Assembly: GCA_009823505.1 (NCBI GenBank)
Contig: VZQC01005068.1
Coordinates: 1,699,127 to 1,763,126, forward strand
Length of the DNA: 64,000 nt
Direction of reading: 5' to 3'
Source: Rhizomys pruinosus
Taxonomy: Eukaryota; Chordata; Mammalia; Rodentia; Spalacidae
The notes beneath the pieces are model-generated. The model saw only the letters and a program-made list of their open reading frames with translations, was not told the DNA's origin and did not search any database. Below, piece after piece: positions 47,292-58,780 of this stretch. Within the stretch, counting starts at the first letter, position 1; each line of letters opens with the position of its first letter. A program made the position numbers and the translations under genes.

Positions 47292-47985
47292 TACCAAAGT
47301 AACCTACCATAACAATTAGTAATGTTTAAATACCTATATATCTAATTGCGAGTGCTTCATTAGTAGGATCAAAAGGCTATATATTATACTATTTAAATAC
47401 CTATATATCTAATTGCATGTGCTTCATTAGTAGGATTGAAAGGTTATGCCTGGACAAGCTGGCAGCCCATGAAAGAAAACAGCCAGAATTGACTAGAGAC
47501 CAAGACAACAGCTCCAGAGAAAGTAGACTGTTTTGCTTCTCATCCACCTGTGCCCCTTTTCTAAGCCTAGGGAACAATCTGCGGAAGAGGGGGCGTGGTA
47601 GAATGTAAGGGCTGCGATTGGGGTGAATGGTGAAACTACAACAATATAGACTGGACACTCATTTGATCAACTTGATTGAACATACAAGCCCCCCCTGCTG
47701 GATGGTGGGACCCATGAGCTGTGTGGGTTTGGGCACAACTGCTTGCAAATTGGTTTTACATGAAGGATGCTTGTACTCACAAATTATCACTTATTGTTAA
47801 AAAAAATGAAAACAAAACAAAACAAAAAAACAGAAGGATGCAGAAAAGTTATGGCAGAATGCATGATCTGGGATGGGTAGGGATGGGGTGGGGGGAAGGG
47901 AAGGGGATATATGCCTGAACTGAATTGGAAAATGATGTATGAAATACACAAAGCATCAATAATAAAAAATGAAAAGGAGGTAAGA
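47292..47985 (+). mobile_element. Family X, copy C, sense, with A-rich tail
   Basis: Starts CAAAGTAACCTACCATAACA and contains an internal ~65-bp tandem repeat (ATACCTATATATCTAATTGC twice, 47330-47450), then GACAAGCTGGCAGCCCATGA. The G-rich tract is at 47870-47905, and it ends ATACACAAAGCATCAATAAT plus AAAAAATGAAAA. It is head-to-head with copy B. Confidence 0.85.
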
Positions 47986-48724
47986 AAGTCTCTCATATTA
48001 AAACTTTGTGGCACCTGGAAGGTAAGGTTCATTAGGACTCATTATAAACAGTTGTTACAAGTAGGATCTACAGAGATGTTTGATGCCTGTAGCAGTCTGA
48101 GGCTTTTCTTCCTTTTAATGTTTAGATGGGCCAACTTCTCTGCTGGTATTTCTTGGTACATCCTGCACAATGCAAAGCTGTATCTTTTCTTTCTCAGCCA
48201 TTAAGTTGGTGACGTTTTGACCTGTGGGAAGATACAAATCTTTTCCCATAGTTAATTTTAAGATTTAAATTGAAAATTTTGACAAAAAGTTTAAATATAT
48301 AACTGTTTTATTTTAGGATTTTATTTTTTTTTTGACCCATGAGTTTCAAAAAGGTAGTTGTAGTACACATACCTATAGGCAGGAATCAAGGTGTAAATTT
48401 CATTAAATTTACCCAAGCTGTTTTGGATGACTGTGGGTTGTTAACATGGGAAGCAAACTTAATTCCTTAAATTAAATTATCCTACAGGTAAAAGAGAATG
48501 TTACAAGATGTTACTGTATAACACAAAAATTATAGAGAACATTTGTATACATTAATCCCAAAGTTATTGTTATACAAATTTTAAGTAAAACAAATGTGGA
48601 CAACAATTTATCTTTCCAATTAACTTAAATGTATTACCGTTTTTATTAAAACCTTTTAACCAATGTTGTTTAATATGAGCATTTTTAATTTTACTATAGT
48701 CCTAAAATACCATCTAATTTGTAG
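47986..48724. other. No gene recognised
   Basis: AT-rich. Nothing identified. Confidence 0.4.
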
Positions 48725-49412
48725 ATAGAGTTTGGGCAAAATTGGATACTTGTTAAACTCACATCAATTAAATATACATTAATCAAATATAGACCCGTGT
48801 CCCTCTCCCAACCCTCCCACTCCTCCAGATTCACCGTTTCAGTCAGGTTTTTGATGCGGTCTTTTCTGTTGTTGTTCTTTCCAATATGTATCCCTCCCCA
48901 CAAGAAATATTTACAACTGGGTTATTGGCGCTAGCATCCACAGATGAGGGATATAATTTGTTGTTTGTTTTTCTGGGACTGTGTTACTTCACTTAACATA
49001 ATGTCCTCTAGCTCCATCCATTTATCTGCAAAGTTCATGTTGTTGTCTTTCTTTACTGCTGCATAGAACGCCACTGTGTACATGTACTTTTTGCTATTGT
49101 GAACAGAGCTGCAATAAATATAGCTGTGCATGTATTTCTGCAGTAAGATGAGTCTTGTGGGTATACAACCAGGGGTGGTATGACTGGGTCAAATGGCAAG
49201 TTCATTTTGAGTCTTCCAAGGGTTCTCCACACTGCTTTCCATAGCGGCTGTTTACATCCCCACCAGCAATGGATGAGTGTTCCCCTTTTCCCACAACCTC
49301 TCTAGCACTTGGTATCATTTGTTTTCTTGATCCTAGCCAGTTTTATTGTAGTGAGATGATATCTTAAAGTGGTTTTAATTTGCATTTCCCTAATTATTAG
49401 TGATGTTGAACA
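48725..49412 (-). pseudogene. LINE-1 ORF2 end and 3' UTR, antisense, first part
   Basis: On the minus strand the ORF ends SLICGC with a stop at 48933-48931. ORF2 tail sequence runs to 49412 (MHSYIYCSSVHNSKK block, 48931-49131, with frame changes). The 3' UTR at 48725-48930 has GTTGTTGTT (48858-48880) and a C-rich tract, the reversed features seen at 28090-28300. It is split by a B3 and resumes at 50199. Confidence 0.85.
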
Positions 49413-49632
49413 GTTATTTTTTAATTTTTTTTTTATTTTTGTATGTGTATGAGTGTACTGTCTGCATGCAGGTCTGTGCACCCGTGTCGTGCAATGGCTC
49501 GGAGGTCAGAAGAGGGTGTCGGACTCCCCTGGAACTGGAGTTCTCCTGGAACTGGAGTTACAGATGGTTCTTAGCCGCCATATGGGTGCTGGGGATCTAA
49601 CCCGGGTCCTCCGCAAGAGCAGTCGGTGCTCT
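49413..49632 (-). repeat. B3 SINE, antisense, first part (itself split)
   Basis: GTATGTGTATGAGTGTACTG, GCCGCCATATGGGTGCTGG and CCTCCGCAAGAGCAGTCGGT. It carries the 17-bp duplication at 49529-49559. It is cut after GTGCTCTT by family X copy D; the head remnant is at 50174-50198. Confidence 0.9.
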
Positions 49633-50173
49633 TTTTTTTTATTGATGCTTTGTGTATTTCATACATCATTTTCCAATTCAGTTCAGGCATATTTCCCTTT
49701 CCCTTCCCCCCATCCCACCCATCCATCCCTGATCATGCGTTCATGCCATAATTGTCTTCTTGCGGATCTTCTCTCAGTTTTTTTTTCATTTTTCTAGCAA
49801 TAAGTGATAATTTGATGTTACAAGCATCCTCATGTAAAACCAATTTGCAGGCTGTTGTGCCCAAACCCTCACAGCCCAGCCCCTATCCAGCGGGGCGGGG
49901 GTCGTTGTACTTAAGTTGATCAAATGAGTGTCAGACTATATTGCTGTAGTTTCACCATTCACCAATCGCAGCCCTTACATTCTACCGCGCCCTCTTCCAC
50001 AGATGTTCCCTAGGCTTAGAAAACGCCACAGGCTGGATGAGAAGCAAAGCAGTCACTTTCTCTGGAGCTGTTGTCTTGGACTCTGGTCAATTCTGGCTGT
50101 TTCCTTTCATGGGCTGACTGTTTGTCCAGGAATAACCTTTCGATCCTACTAATGAAGCACAGGCAATTAAATA
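49633..50173 (-). mobile_element. Family X, copy D, antisense, inserted in a B3
   Basis: Left edge TTTTTTTTATTGATGCTTTG is the reversed tail. It continues through the C-rich tract, the AAACCAATTTGCAGGCTGTT block and GTCAATTCTGGCTGTTTCC, and ends near CTACTAATGAAGCACAGGCA. The B3 continues on both sides. Confidence 0.85.
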
Positions 50174-50198
50174 TTAACCGCTAGGCTATCTCTCCAGC
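50174..50198 (-). repeat. B3 SINE head remnant
   Basis: TTAACCGCTAGGCTATCTCT then CCAGCCC. This is the missing head of the B3 at 49413. GTGAACAGTT after it and GTTGAACAGTT before 49413 mark the B3 target site. Confidence 0.85.
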
Positions 50199-50290
50199 CC
50201 TGACGGTGAACAGTTTTTAAGATGTTTCTCAGCCATCTCTAATTCCTCCCCTGTGAAGTCTCTATTCAGTTCTTTGCTCCATCTTTTATA
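50199..50290 (-). pseudogene. LINE-1 ORF2 antisense, second part
   Basis: AAGATGTTTCTCAGCCATCT and CAGTTCTTTGCTCCATCTTT continue the L1 from 49412 (compare the reverse of 23740-23815). Confidence 0.8.
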
Positions 50291-50451
50291 TTTTATTTCT
50301 ATATAGTTTATACACTATATAAAGAGTTTTTATTTTCTCCTATGAAGTATTGATCGTTTTTACATATAATTAAATAATAAAAATGTACTTTATATTTATT
50401 CTGATCACTTTTTCTAGTATTCTTTCATTGTTTCGTGTAAACTCAGATTTT

Positions 50452-51279
50452 TTTAATTTAATTTTTATTGATGCTTTGTGTATTTCATACATCATTTTCC
50501 AATTCAGTTCAGGCATATATTCCCTTCCCCTTCCCCCCCACACCCACCCCTACCCATCCAAGATGTGCATTCTGCCGTAAGTTTTCTGCTATCCTTTCTC
50601 TGCTTTTTTGTTTTGTTTGTTTTCATTTTTTTTAACAATAGTGATAATTTGGTGAGTACAAGCATCCTTCATGTAACCAATTTGCAAGCAGTTGTGCCCA
50701 AACCCACACAGCTCATGGGTCCACCATCCTGAAAGGGGGGCTTGTATGTTCAATCAAGTTGATCAAATGAGTGTCCAGTTGGCTCTCTCCTTGGAGGAAT
50801 AACCCAAGCTGATGTCCACAAGCTTACACCCTCTAATGGTAGGAGATGTTATAACACACAGAAGACCCTGCCATACTTCAGAAGAAAATGTAGATCATGA
50901 ATTGACATACCATCCAAACATCTGTGGTCTATACAAAGTAACCTACCATAACAATTAGTACTGTTTAAATACCATATATACCAATTGTGTGTGCTTCATT
51001 GTAGGATTGAAAGGCTATATATTTACTGTTTAAATACCTAAATATCTAATTGCATGTGCTTCATTAGTAGGATCGAAAGGTTATTCCTGGACAAGCTGGC
51101 AGCCCATGAAAGAAAACAGCCAGAACTGACTAGAGACCAAGACATCAGCTCCAGAGAAAGTAGAGTGTTTTGCTTCTCATCCACCTGTGCCCCTTTTCTA
51201 AGCCTAGGGAACAATCTGCGGAAGAGGGGGCATGGTAGAATGTAAGGGCTTCGATTGGGGTTAATGGTGAAACTACAAC
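50452..51279. mobile_element. Family X, copy E, with 5' inversion
   Basis: 50452-50779 is antisense (reversed tail TTTTTATTGATGCTTTGTGT up to GATCAAATGAGTGTCCAGT). 50780-51279 is sense (GGCTCTCTCCTTGGAGGAAT to GGTGAAACTACAAC). In the intact order of copy C the sense part ends where the antisense part begins, so one copy was inserted with its 5' half flipped. Perfect 12-bp target-site duplication AACTCAGATTTT at 50440-50451 and 51280-51291. Confidence 0.9.
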
Positions 51280-51402
51280 AACTCAGATTTTATTCTCGTA
51301 TGATTTTACTTCCACCAATGAAATCTTTAATACTTCTCAGCATCTGTGTGCCATTACAAATAATTTTACTAATTGTATATTTGCATAAAAATAAACTACT
51401 TC

Positions 51403-51633
51403 CAGGGCTGGAGAGGTGGCTTGGTGACTAAGAGCACTGGTTTTTCTTGCAGAGGACCCAGGTTCAATTCTCAGCACCCACATCACAGCTAACAACCACC
51501 TGTAACTCCAGTTCCAGGGGAAGCTGATGCCGTCTTCTGACCTCCACAGGTATTGTATAACAAGAGTGTGCTTACATGGCTGCAGGCAATACACTCATAC
51601 ACATAAAATTTAAAGATACATAAATAAAAGTAA
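51403..51633 (+). repeat. B3 SINE, sense
   Basis: GGGCTGGAGAGGTGGCTTGG (head), CAGAGGACCCAGGTTCAATT (box B), CTGTAACTCCAGTTCCAGGG and an AATAAAAG tail. Confidence 0.92.
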
Positions 51634-51663
51634 ACTACTACTAAGTTAAAAAAGTCATTTCAC

Positions 51664-51910
51664 GGGCTGGAGAGATGGCCTAGCGGTTAAGAGCGCCGAC
51701 CGCTCTTGCAGAGGACCTGGGTTCGATCCCCAGCACCCACATGGCGGCTGAGAACCGTCTAAAACTCCAATTCCAGGAGAACTCCAGTTCCAGGGGAATC
51801 CGAGACCCTCCTCTGACCTCTGCGGCATTGCATGACATGGGTGCACAGACTTGCATGCAGACAGTATATTCATACACATACAGAAATAAATAAAATTCAA
51901 AAATTTAAAA
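51664..51910 (+). repeat. B3 SINE, sense, with internal duplication
   Basis: GGGCTGGAGAGATGGCCTAG, CAGAGGACCTGGGTTCGATC, then duplicated CTCCAATTCCAGGAGAA and CTCCAGTTCCAGG at 51763-51795. A perfect AAAAGTCATTTCAC duplication flanks it. Confidence 0.93.
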
Positions 51911-51925
51911 AAAAAGTCATTTCAC

Positions 51926-52504
51926 TGTGTTTTTTCAATTCTGTTCCAAGGAAATCTATTATTACCTTTGGCCAACCCTCTCAACCCTCCCAACTAATCT
52001 ACCCTCAGCTGTTTTTTATTTTTTATTTTTATTTTTCCTTATTACTAGTCTTTAGTCAATCATTATGCCATGGTTCTCCATTGCTTTCTACGTAGGTAGC
52101 TTGTGAGATCCTTGTATTGAGTGAAATAAGCTAGGAGCAGAAAGGCAGGTAAGACATAATCTCATCTTTAGGTACAATATAAAAATCTGATCTATTTCAT
52201 AATGGTTGAAAATAATATAGTGGTTTCCAAATATTGTGGAGACTGGAGGAGAGGGAAGGCTGTGGAAAGATTGGTCAGTGGATATACTGAGTTAGTTCTA
52301 CAGGAACAGGAATCTCTGTGGAATAATGGGTAGTGGTGTGATTAAGGTAACAATTATGTATTACCATCTCAGAAAGCTAGAAGAAAGGACATTGGTTTGA
52401 TTAAATACAAACTCTGAATAAGGAAATTAACATGGTTGCATAATGCTCTGTTCTTTTTCTCTCCACAATAATAGCTGCCATTTGTTCAGAATTCATTGTA
52501 TATT
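51926..52504. other. No gene recognised
   Basis: Mixed composition. Nothing identified. Confidence 0.4.
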
Positions 52505-52640
52505 AGATATAGTCTTAATATTTTATATATTTACTTACCCAAACAGGGTTATTAAATAGGAATTATTAGTGTACCTATTTTATAAATTGGGAAATTTAAA
52601 TAATTTGATCAAGCCTTTCATCTTTAAGTTGCAGTACTGG
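52505..52640 (-). repeat. MIR SINE, antisense, ancient
   Basis: CAGGGTTATTAAATAGGAAT, GTACCTATTTTATAAATTGG and GGAAATTTAAATAATTTGATCA correspond to the reverse complement of the MIR tail and core. Confidence 0.6.
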
Positions 52641-54599
52641 AATTTTCCTCAAAGGAAACTCTCTAGAGGCTGTCCAATTAATTGCTGCTGCACAAACTGC
52701 CTATTTGTCTATAAATTTCTATTTCATTTCCCTCAAGATTAATAATTAGTTATTTCTTGAATGTCTATGTTTTTTATAAATATAGATAGTCAGTTCCTTG
52801 TGGACATAGCCATGTTACATAGAGTTGTAGCATAGTTAATTGAGTGTAAAGACATTCAATAATATTGTTGTATTGAGTTCTGTCTTCAATCATTTACTAT
52901 TTACTGCTCATTTATAAAAATCAGGTAGTATGACTTACAAGAACACCAAGGACAAAGCTGCTTTCCTCAACAAAACTTTGAAAAGAGTGCTGAAGTTGCC
53001 CAGATTCTAGTTACTCTTCTCCATAGCAATCATGTTTCCTTTCTTATGATTCCCACCCTCATTTTATTCACATTGGAGAAATTAGATGAGGCTCCTATAG
53101 CCACAAGCCAGGCACAAGACCCAAGCTATTACAGTCCTTTATGTCTGACCAGACTTTCTTTGTCTCTGAATTATAATTGCAGTTACTATGTTCAAGTTTG
53201 TAGGGCTGCCTTGGTTTATACCCTTTAACAAGCTGTATCTGCTGGGCCACTATTCGATGATTTTATATTTTGCTTAATTAGCCAAAGTTTATTTCCAGCA
53301 AACAATTCTCCCTGACCTAGAAACCTGAGCAAAAATTAGTGGCGATAATACCGACATTCATTTTATCTCAGGAAACAGTATAAATAAGATTAAAAACAAT
53401 GTGCACTATAAAAGTTAGCTTTGAGCTTTCTGAACATCATTATAAAAAAGAAAACAGTGTGTTCCATAAGTATTTTTAAACTATAAGAAAAGGGACCAAG
53501 TGACATCATCAGGAGATAAAAATCTTTCTTGGGGCTTGGAGAAAGTCATGAACTGTGGGAATCTGTGTAGAATTTCAAACAACAGATTTTTCTACAGTGG
53601 CATTTTCAGCAAATACTTGCCCAGAGTTCCTTCCTGGAGCTCTTTACCATGGCAGCTCCCAGGAATGCTCAATCATAGTGCTATGAGGACATTTCTGTGA
53701 TTGATTGGCATGTAATTGTGGCATGAATCTCGGGAAAACATGGCAGTAAGTCTGTGTGTCATGGCCAATTGACTCATTTTTCAAATGTACATTGCAGAGT
53801 GGAAAACAAAGCAAAAAAACAAATGAAACAGTAAAAAACAATAGCAAAGTATTAAACTTAACCACGTTTCTATTTCTCTATCATGATACCTTAAATAACT
53901 AAAATTGTCTGATAAGGATTTAAGAGAAATTTGTGGGGCAGTCATGTCAGTTAAAGAGGAAGGAACATTCAATCTTTAATTTTTTAATTATAACCAGAGG
54001 GAAACAAAAGTTCTTAAACAAACAACTATTATTTTGTAAAGTCTTGTGAGTTAACTCATGAAATTCTCTATTTCTATTTTATGCTGTTTTGAAAAGTCTT
54101 GATTAGAACTCTTCTTATGTTAAGCACTTTAGGGGAAAAGAAACTTTCTTAAACAAGTTGTAAATAGAAAAGTGAATAGGAAGGAAACCATCACAACAAT
54201 AAGTAAGCGAAATGAAAAGTGTCTAAAAGTGTAATAAGAACACAACAGGCTTCTACAACTGCACTCAGGAGAGAGATGGTTCTTATAGATGCCTCTTTCT
54301 TTTTTAAACAATGAAGAGGGGAATAGGATTAGAGAAAATCAAAATGGCTGGGACACGGCTCTTTAAAAATAGGTTTTCAATTTGTACAACTGAAAGAATA
54401 ACATTATTTTCCCTAAAAGCTCTTGAGGAAACACAGGTAATGAAGCATTAGACAAAAGAAAGCAGGAAATGTGAATGAGATTGAATTGTTTGTAGTGGTG
54501 ACATCAACTAGTTTTATTTAATAAGTTATTTTTGTGATGCCAAATTAATCTGTCTGACATTATTTTTAATGAGTCAATTATGAAATAATCAATTTAAAA
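52641..54599. other. No gene recognised
   Basis: Almost 2 kb of AT-rich sequence. Short open frames (53046-53228, 53500-53700, 54129-54311) have no recognisable domain. Confidence 0.4.
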
Positions 54600-55290
54600 T
54601 AACAATTCTTTGAAAATTTCATATTGTTTTCATAATCATCCACATCTTGTCGACCCACCCAGAGCACTCTACCTCTCCAAATTTCTTTCCTAGTTTTCTT
54701 TTTTTTTAAGCCCACAAAGTGCAATTTGTACTGCCTCAAGACTTTTTGATATTGGTTCATCCTCTGCTGCATGGTAGACCTATCAGTGACACCCCCTCAA
54801 AGAAAGCTGATTCTCCTTATTCTAGCATTTGTAAATAGCTCCTCAGTTAGGCATGGAACCTTTTGCTCACCTCCGCCCTCTATGCTGGGATTTTTTCTTG
54901 CTTGGCCTTGCACAAGTCTTGTTCATGCTTCAGCCACTTCTGTAGTTCACATTGTCCCATTGTGTTGGAAAACATTGTCTTCTTATAGTCATCTACCACC
55001 TCTGGCTCTGATGATATTTCTACCTTCTCTTCTGCAGCCATCACTGAGACTTTAGGGTTGGGAGGGAGCAGTGATCTCATTTAGGGCTGAGTACTATGCA
55101 GTCTTTTATTTTCTTCCAGTTGACTGTTGTGAGTCTCTGTATTAAATTGTATCTACTTTCAAAAAGAAGCTTCTTGATGAAGGGTGAGATGCATTAATGT
55201 GTGGGTATAATGAAGAGTTGCTTTACTACTAAGTTCACTTACCAGAACAATAATAGTATGAGGTTGTCCCTTAGGAAAATGACCCATTTT
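54600..55290 (-). repeat. L1 (Lx-like) 3' UTR, antisense
   Basis: TCTTATAGTCATCTACCACC, CTTGCACAAGTCTTGTTCAT and GTGAGTCTCTGTATTAAATT, in the order I recall for Lx 3' UTRs read backwards. The open frame at 54771-55055 has no independent support. Confidence 0.55.
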
Positions 55291-55444
55291 TAATTTGCCA
55301 GAGCAAAAAAAAGAGTAGAAAATTCTACATAAAAAAGAGTTACTGCTGACTAAATCTGAATAAATAATACAATAAGATGTTCTAGGAAGGAATATTATAG
55401 TTAAGAAGGGAAAATTATTGATTATAATTTATGCTTAACTGTTT

Positions 55445-55640
55445 TTAAAGTTCTTTATTATGTGTATGAGTGTTACCCTGTATGTATGTTAAGTGCACCC
55501 ATAAGAAGAGGGCATTGGGTAGCCTGGAACTGGAATTACTGGCAGCTGTTAGCTGACATGTTGGTGCTAGTGTTTGAATATGGGTCTTCTGCAAGAACAA
55601 CCAGGGGTCTTAACTACTGAGACATTTCTCCAACCCATTA
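55445..55640 (-). repeat. B3 SINE, antisense, diverged
   Basis: TTATGTGTATGAGTGTTACC, GCCTGGAACTGGAATTACTG, GGTCTTCTGCAAGAACAACC and ACATTTCTCCAACCC. Confidence 0.85.
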
Positions 55641-56584
55641 ACCCAGTTTTGAAGATGCCTCATAAACATTATCAAATGAAGTCCAAAAGTCTTATTTACT
55701 CTGTGGCCCTTTGTGGAAAGATTTTTCACCCTTGAAACTGGAAGTTAGCATCCGAATCATCTGCTTCTAGGTTATTCATTTTCAAGATAAATGAATAAAA
55801 ATCAGCTCAAGAAGTGATTGTCAAGTACTTGATTGGATTGGAGAATACTCTATACTTGTCCTGACAAACCAAAGCAAAGTACTAGGAAAAATGCCTTTTC
55901 AACTAGTTTGTTGCTGAGGGTAAATTCTTCTTCTTTGTAGCTTGAGTTCTAAACTTCAATCAAGAGTAATAGCATTTTATCCTTCTCCTTTGCTAGTGAT
56001 ATAAAAGGCATTTACAAGCCTTACCTGAGCCTCAGGGCAAATGACATTTCCACAATACACATACCAAAACTAGAGTAATAAGAATTTAAATTATGTTTTT
56101 AGGATCTTGTGGTAGAATGATGGAGGAACTGGGAAAAGCCATTCCCATGAGTGAGTGAAACAACCCTTTGATTATCCCCCAGCTCTTACATAATTAAAAT
56201 TCTCTTAGGATTATTTTCTTTTATTATATTATAGAAGACTTACTTGGCACACTGTGACTTGGCACCTTGCCACTGTTCAGGCTATTACGTTTAATGAGAC
56301 TAATCTACAAAGAATACCTTGACCAATAACTCCTTCCCAGTCTTGATCACCTTGATGGTGAGTCTGATTAGAAAAAAAAAAAAACAGAATAGAATTAAAG
56401 AAGCTTCAGATATGGTAAAAATAATTGTTTTCTTTATATCTGCAATGTCAGGATTGTGTTTAAGCAAAGGAATCCTCAGTGTAAATTGGTTGTGGACAAG
56501 GAGAATGGGCTTCGATCTTTTTACTTCATTCTTTAAGAGCAGAGACATTTTATGTCTCCTCTGTGCTTCCTCAGAATTTCAGGA
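55641..56584. other. No gene recognised
   Basis: AT-rich. A 14-A run at 56371-56384. Nothing identified. Confidence 0.4.
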
Positions 56585-56765
56585 AACTATTTCAGTGATT
56601 CCTAATGTCTAGTATCTGGACCAGCAACATTGTCATCAACTTGAATTATGTTATAACACAGACTTTCAGACAATTCATCCTCCTGTCAGAGCCCCTGAAT
56701 CAGAAAGGCTGTGGCATGACCAGCTTTTAGGTGATTCCAATACCCAATAAAATTGGAGAGCCATG
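56585..56765 (-). repeat. MER5A-like DNA transposon remnant
   Basis: TCTGGACCAGCAACATTGTC, GCCCCTGAATCAGAAAGGCT and AGGTGATTCCAATAC fit the non-autonomous hAT element MER5A in reverse. Strongly decayed. Confidence 0.5.
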
Positions 56766-57884
56766 GCTATCACAATTGAAGCTGACTCAAACATTTTTTT
56801 GTATTTGTTGTAGTTAGGAGTTTACCACGATTCTTCCAACAGACTTCCAAGTAATGCAAGTATTCGTGATATTATCTTGGCAGTACATGTCACACACAGA
56901 TAGGAGTATGGAGTAATTTTTTCATTCAGTAACTTAGTATGTTAGTACATGATACCAATTGTGTTTGTAAAATATATCCTCTTTGGTATATATTTTTGGA
57001 AAAGTAGCAGAGTACTTGTGAAAAGAATTGAATATTTTTTCTTGGTTATATGAAATCCAAAAATGTAGTGTTGATTTTCATAGCCCAGTTTTCCTTGTAG
57101 CATCTTCAGAAAGATTTCTTCATTAATTCTGCTGCATGCCGCTTGTTGAAAATCACATTGGTAGCTTATGGTAATATTGTTTGTCAAGCCATTCGCCAAA
57201 CACTGAGAACTACTGAAATAGAGGTTCTGAGGAATTCTGAGGGAGCAGAGAAGCAGATATAATGGTTCAGGTGCCAGCTCTGAAAGAAGACTGACCAGAG
57301 TTGTATTCCATTTCTGCTGACTGTCCTGTGCTTTGTTCACCTTTTCGTGTATGATTTGCTAGCTGAAAAGTAAATTCTAATGACCACCTTGTCAAGGTAT
57401 AATGACTTTGAAAAATTATGTGTCACATGATAAACAATCAGCAAATGTTTCCTAGTATAAAATTATTAGTTTTATTATGATTGACTTGAGGAAAGCATAC
57501 CCAGAAAAACTTCCCAGTCTATAGCCATAGCATGCAGAACTGATTATTTCAAAAATACTACCTCCTCTCTTTGCCCTGAATGGACATAATGTTTCTACAC
57601 CAGGAAAAAAGTATGTGGAAAATTATTTATTCTCTAAATTGTCCAATTGATGAAATTGCTTTTAAAATAAAAACTGAATTGTTATAAACACCCTTTAAAA
57701 AGAAATAGCATGTTGCCAGAAAACCAACCATTCTCGTATAACCTGAAGGCTATAGTTAGTAGAGCCTGAATTTGTTCTGTTTATGATTAAAAGTTGACCT
57801 TAGGGGACAAGTACAAAGTACGAGTTGCTAAGAAAATCAGAATGTAAGTTTTCTACTTTTATAAAACAAAAGCAATACTATCTT
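56766..57884. other. No gene recognised; possible MIR at 57255-57345
   Basis: CAGGTGCCAGCTCTGAAAGA, TGTATTCCATTTCTGCTG and CTGTGCTTTGTTCACC loosely match the 5' half of MIR. The 132-codon minus-strand frame at 56942-57340 overlaps this repeat and shows no domain, so I do not call a gene. Confidence 0.4.
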
Positions 57885-57990
57885 GTAAATTAGTTAGTTT
57901 CACAGGGTTGTTGCAAGAAACAGACAAATAGCAAATAGGAAAGTTGTCTGTAAAATGTAAAGCACTATACAGCTATAAGATTTTGTTGTT
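57885..57990 (+). repeat. MIR SINE tail, ancient
   Basis: TTTCACAGGGTTGTTGCAAG then GTAAAATGTAAAGCACTATA is the conserved MIR 3' half (CAGGGTTGTTG..GTAAAGCAC). Confidence 0.7.
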
Positions 57991-58592
57991 GCCACCATAA
58001 AACTGAACTCCTCTGTTACCCATCTCCTGACAGTGTGTCCCCTTGTTTTGCATAGAAAGGGTTTATCATTGGACATGTCAAACAAAAGTTAATTGAGTAA
58101 TATCTTTGGTGATGTAATCACTTCATCTCAGAACTAAGTTCAGAACTCTGAAACACTTCACACATGCACACACTATTAAAACGCTATTGGGTACAAATGC
58201 CTTCTGCTCTGACAACTGGTCTGCTTGGATTTAAATTTATGTCCATGAGGTGTACAGCATTGCACTGCATCATGCAGGGCCATCAGATGCTCGGTCTTTG
58301 AAGAGAGAACATAGTTTCTAACCTACTGTCACTCCAGCCTTAGTTAATCAGTTCCCTGCTGCTTCTCTTTATGACTCCAAACTGCGCAGTAGCTCTGTGT
58401 TGAAGCTATATTCTCACAAGGCCTTTGATTTTATTTAAAGTTTTCATGGTCTTGCTTGAATTTTCTATTTTTAATATTTATGAATGACACTATAAACTTT
58501 ATGGCAGAAATCTCCTAGGAATTCTGATCTGGCTGATTTTCTAACAGAACCCCTGCCTACTTCAATTGCTCTTATGGTTAAAATGACAGAAA
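57991..58592. other. No gene recognised
   Basis: Mixed composition. Nothing identified. Confidence 0.4.
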
Positions 58593-58780
58593 TGGGGCCA
58601 AGTAAGATGGCTCCGTGGGTACAAGTACTCACCTCCAAGCTGAAAAGTTGAGTTTGATCCCTGGAACACATTTGTTACAGGAAAGCAGTGACTCATGGAG
58701 GTTGTCCTCTGATTTCCACAGACAGTCCTTGGAACTCTGTGCCCCTCCCTCAAATATATAAATGTAAAAAGAAAAGCCAG
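58593..58780 (+). repeat. B2/B3-family SINE, sense, diverged
   Basis: GGGGCCAAGTAAGATGGCTC, TTGAGTTTGATCCCTGGAAC (box B), GGTTGTCCTCTGATTTCCAC and a TATATAAATGTAAAAAG tail. Confidence 0.75.

Noticed and set aside
56942..57340. 132-codon minus-strand frame
   Set aside because: No domain, overlaps a MIR-like repeat, and no splice or promoter context.
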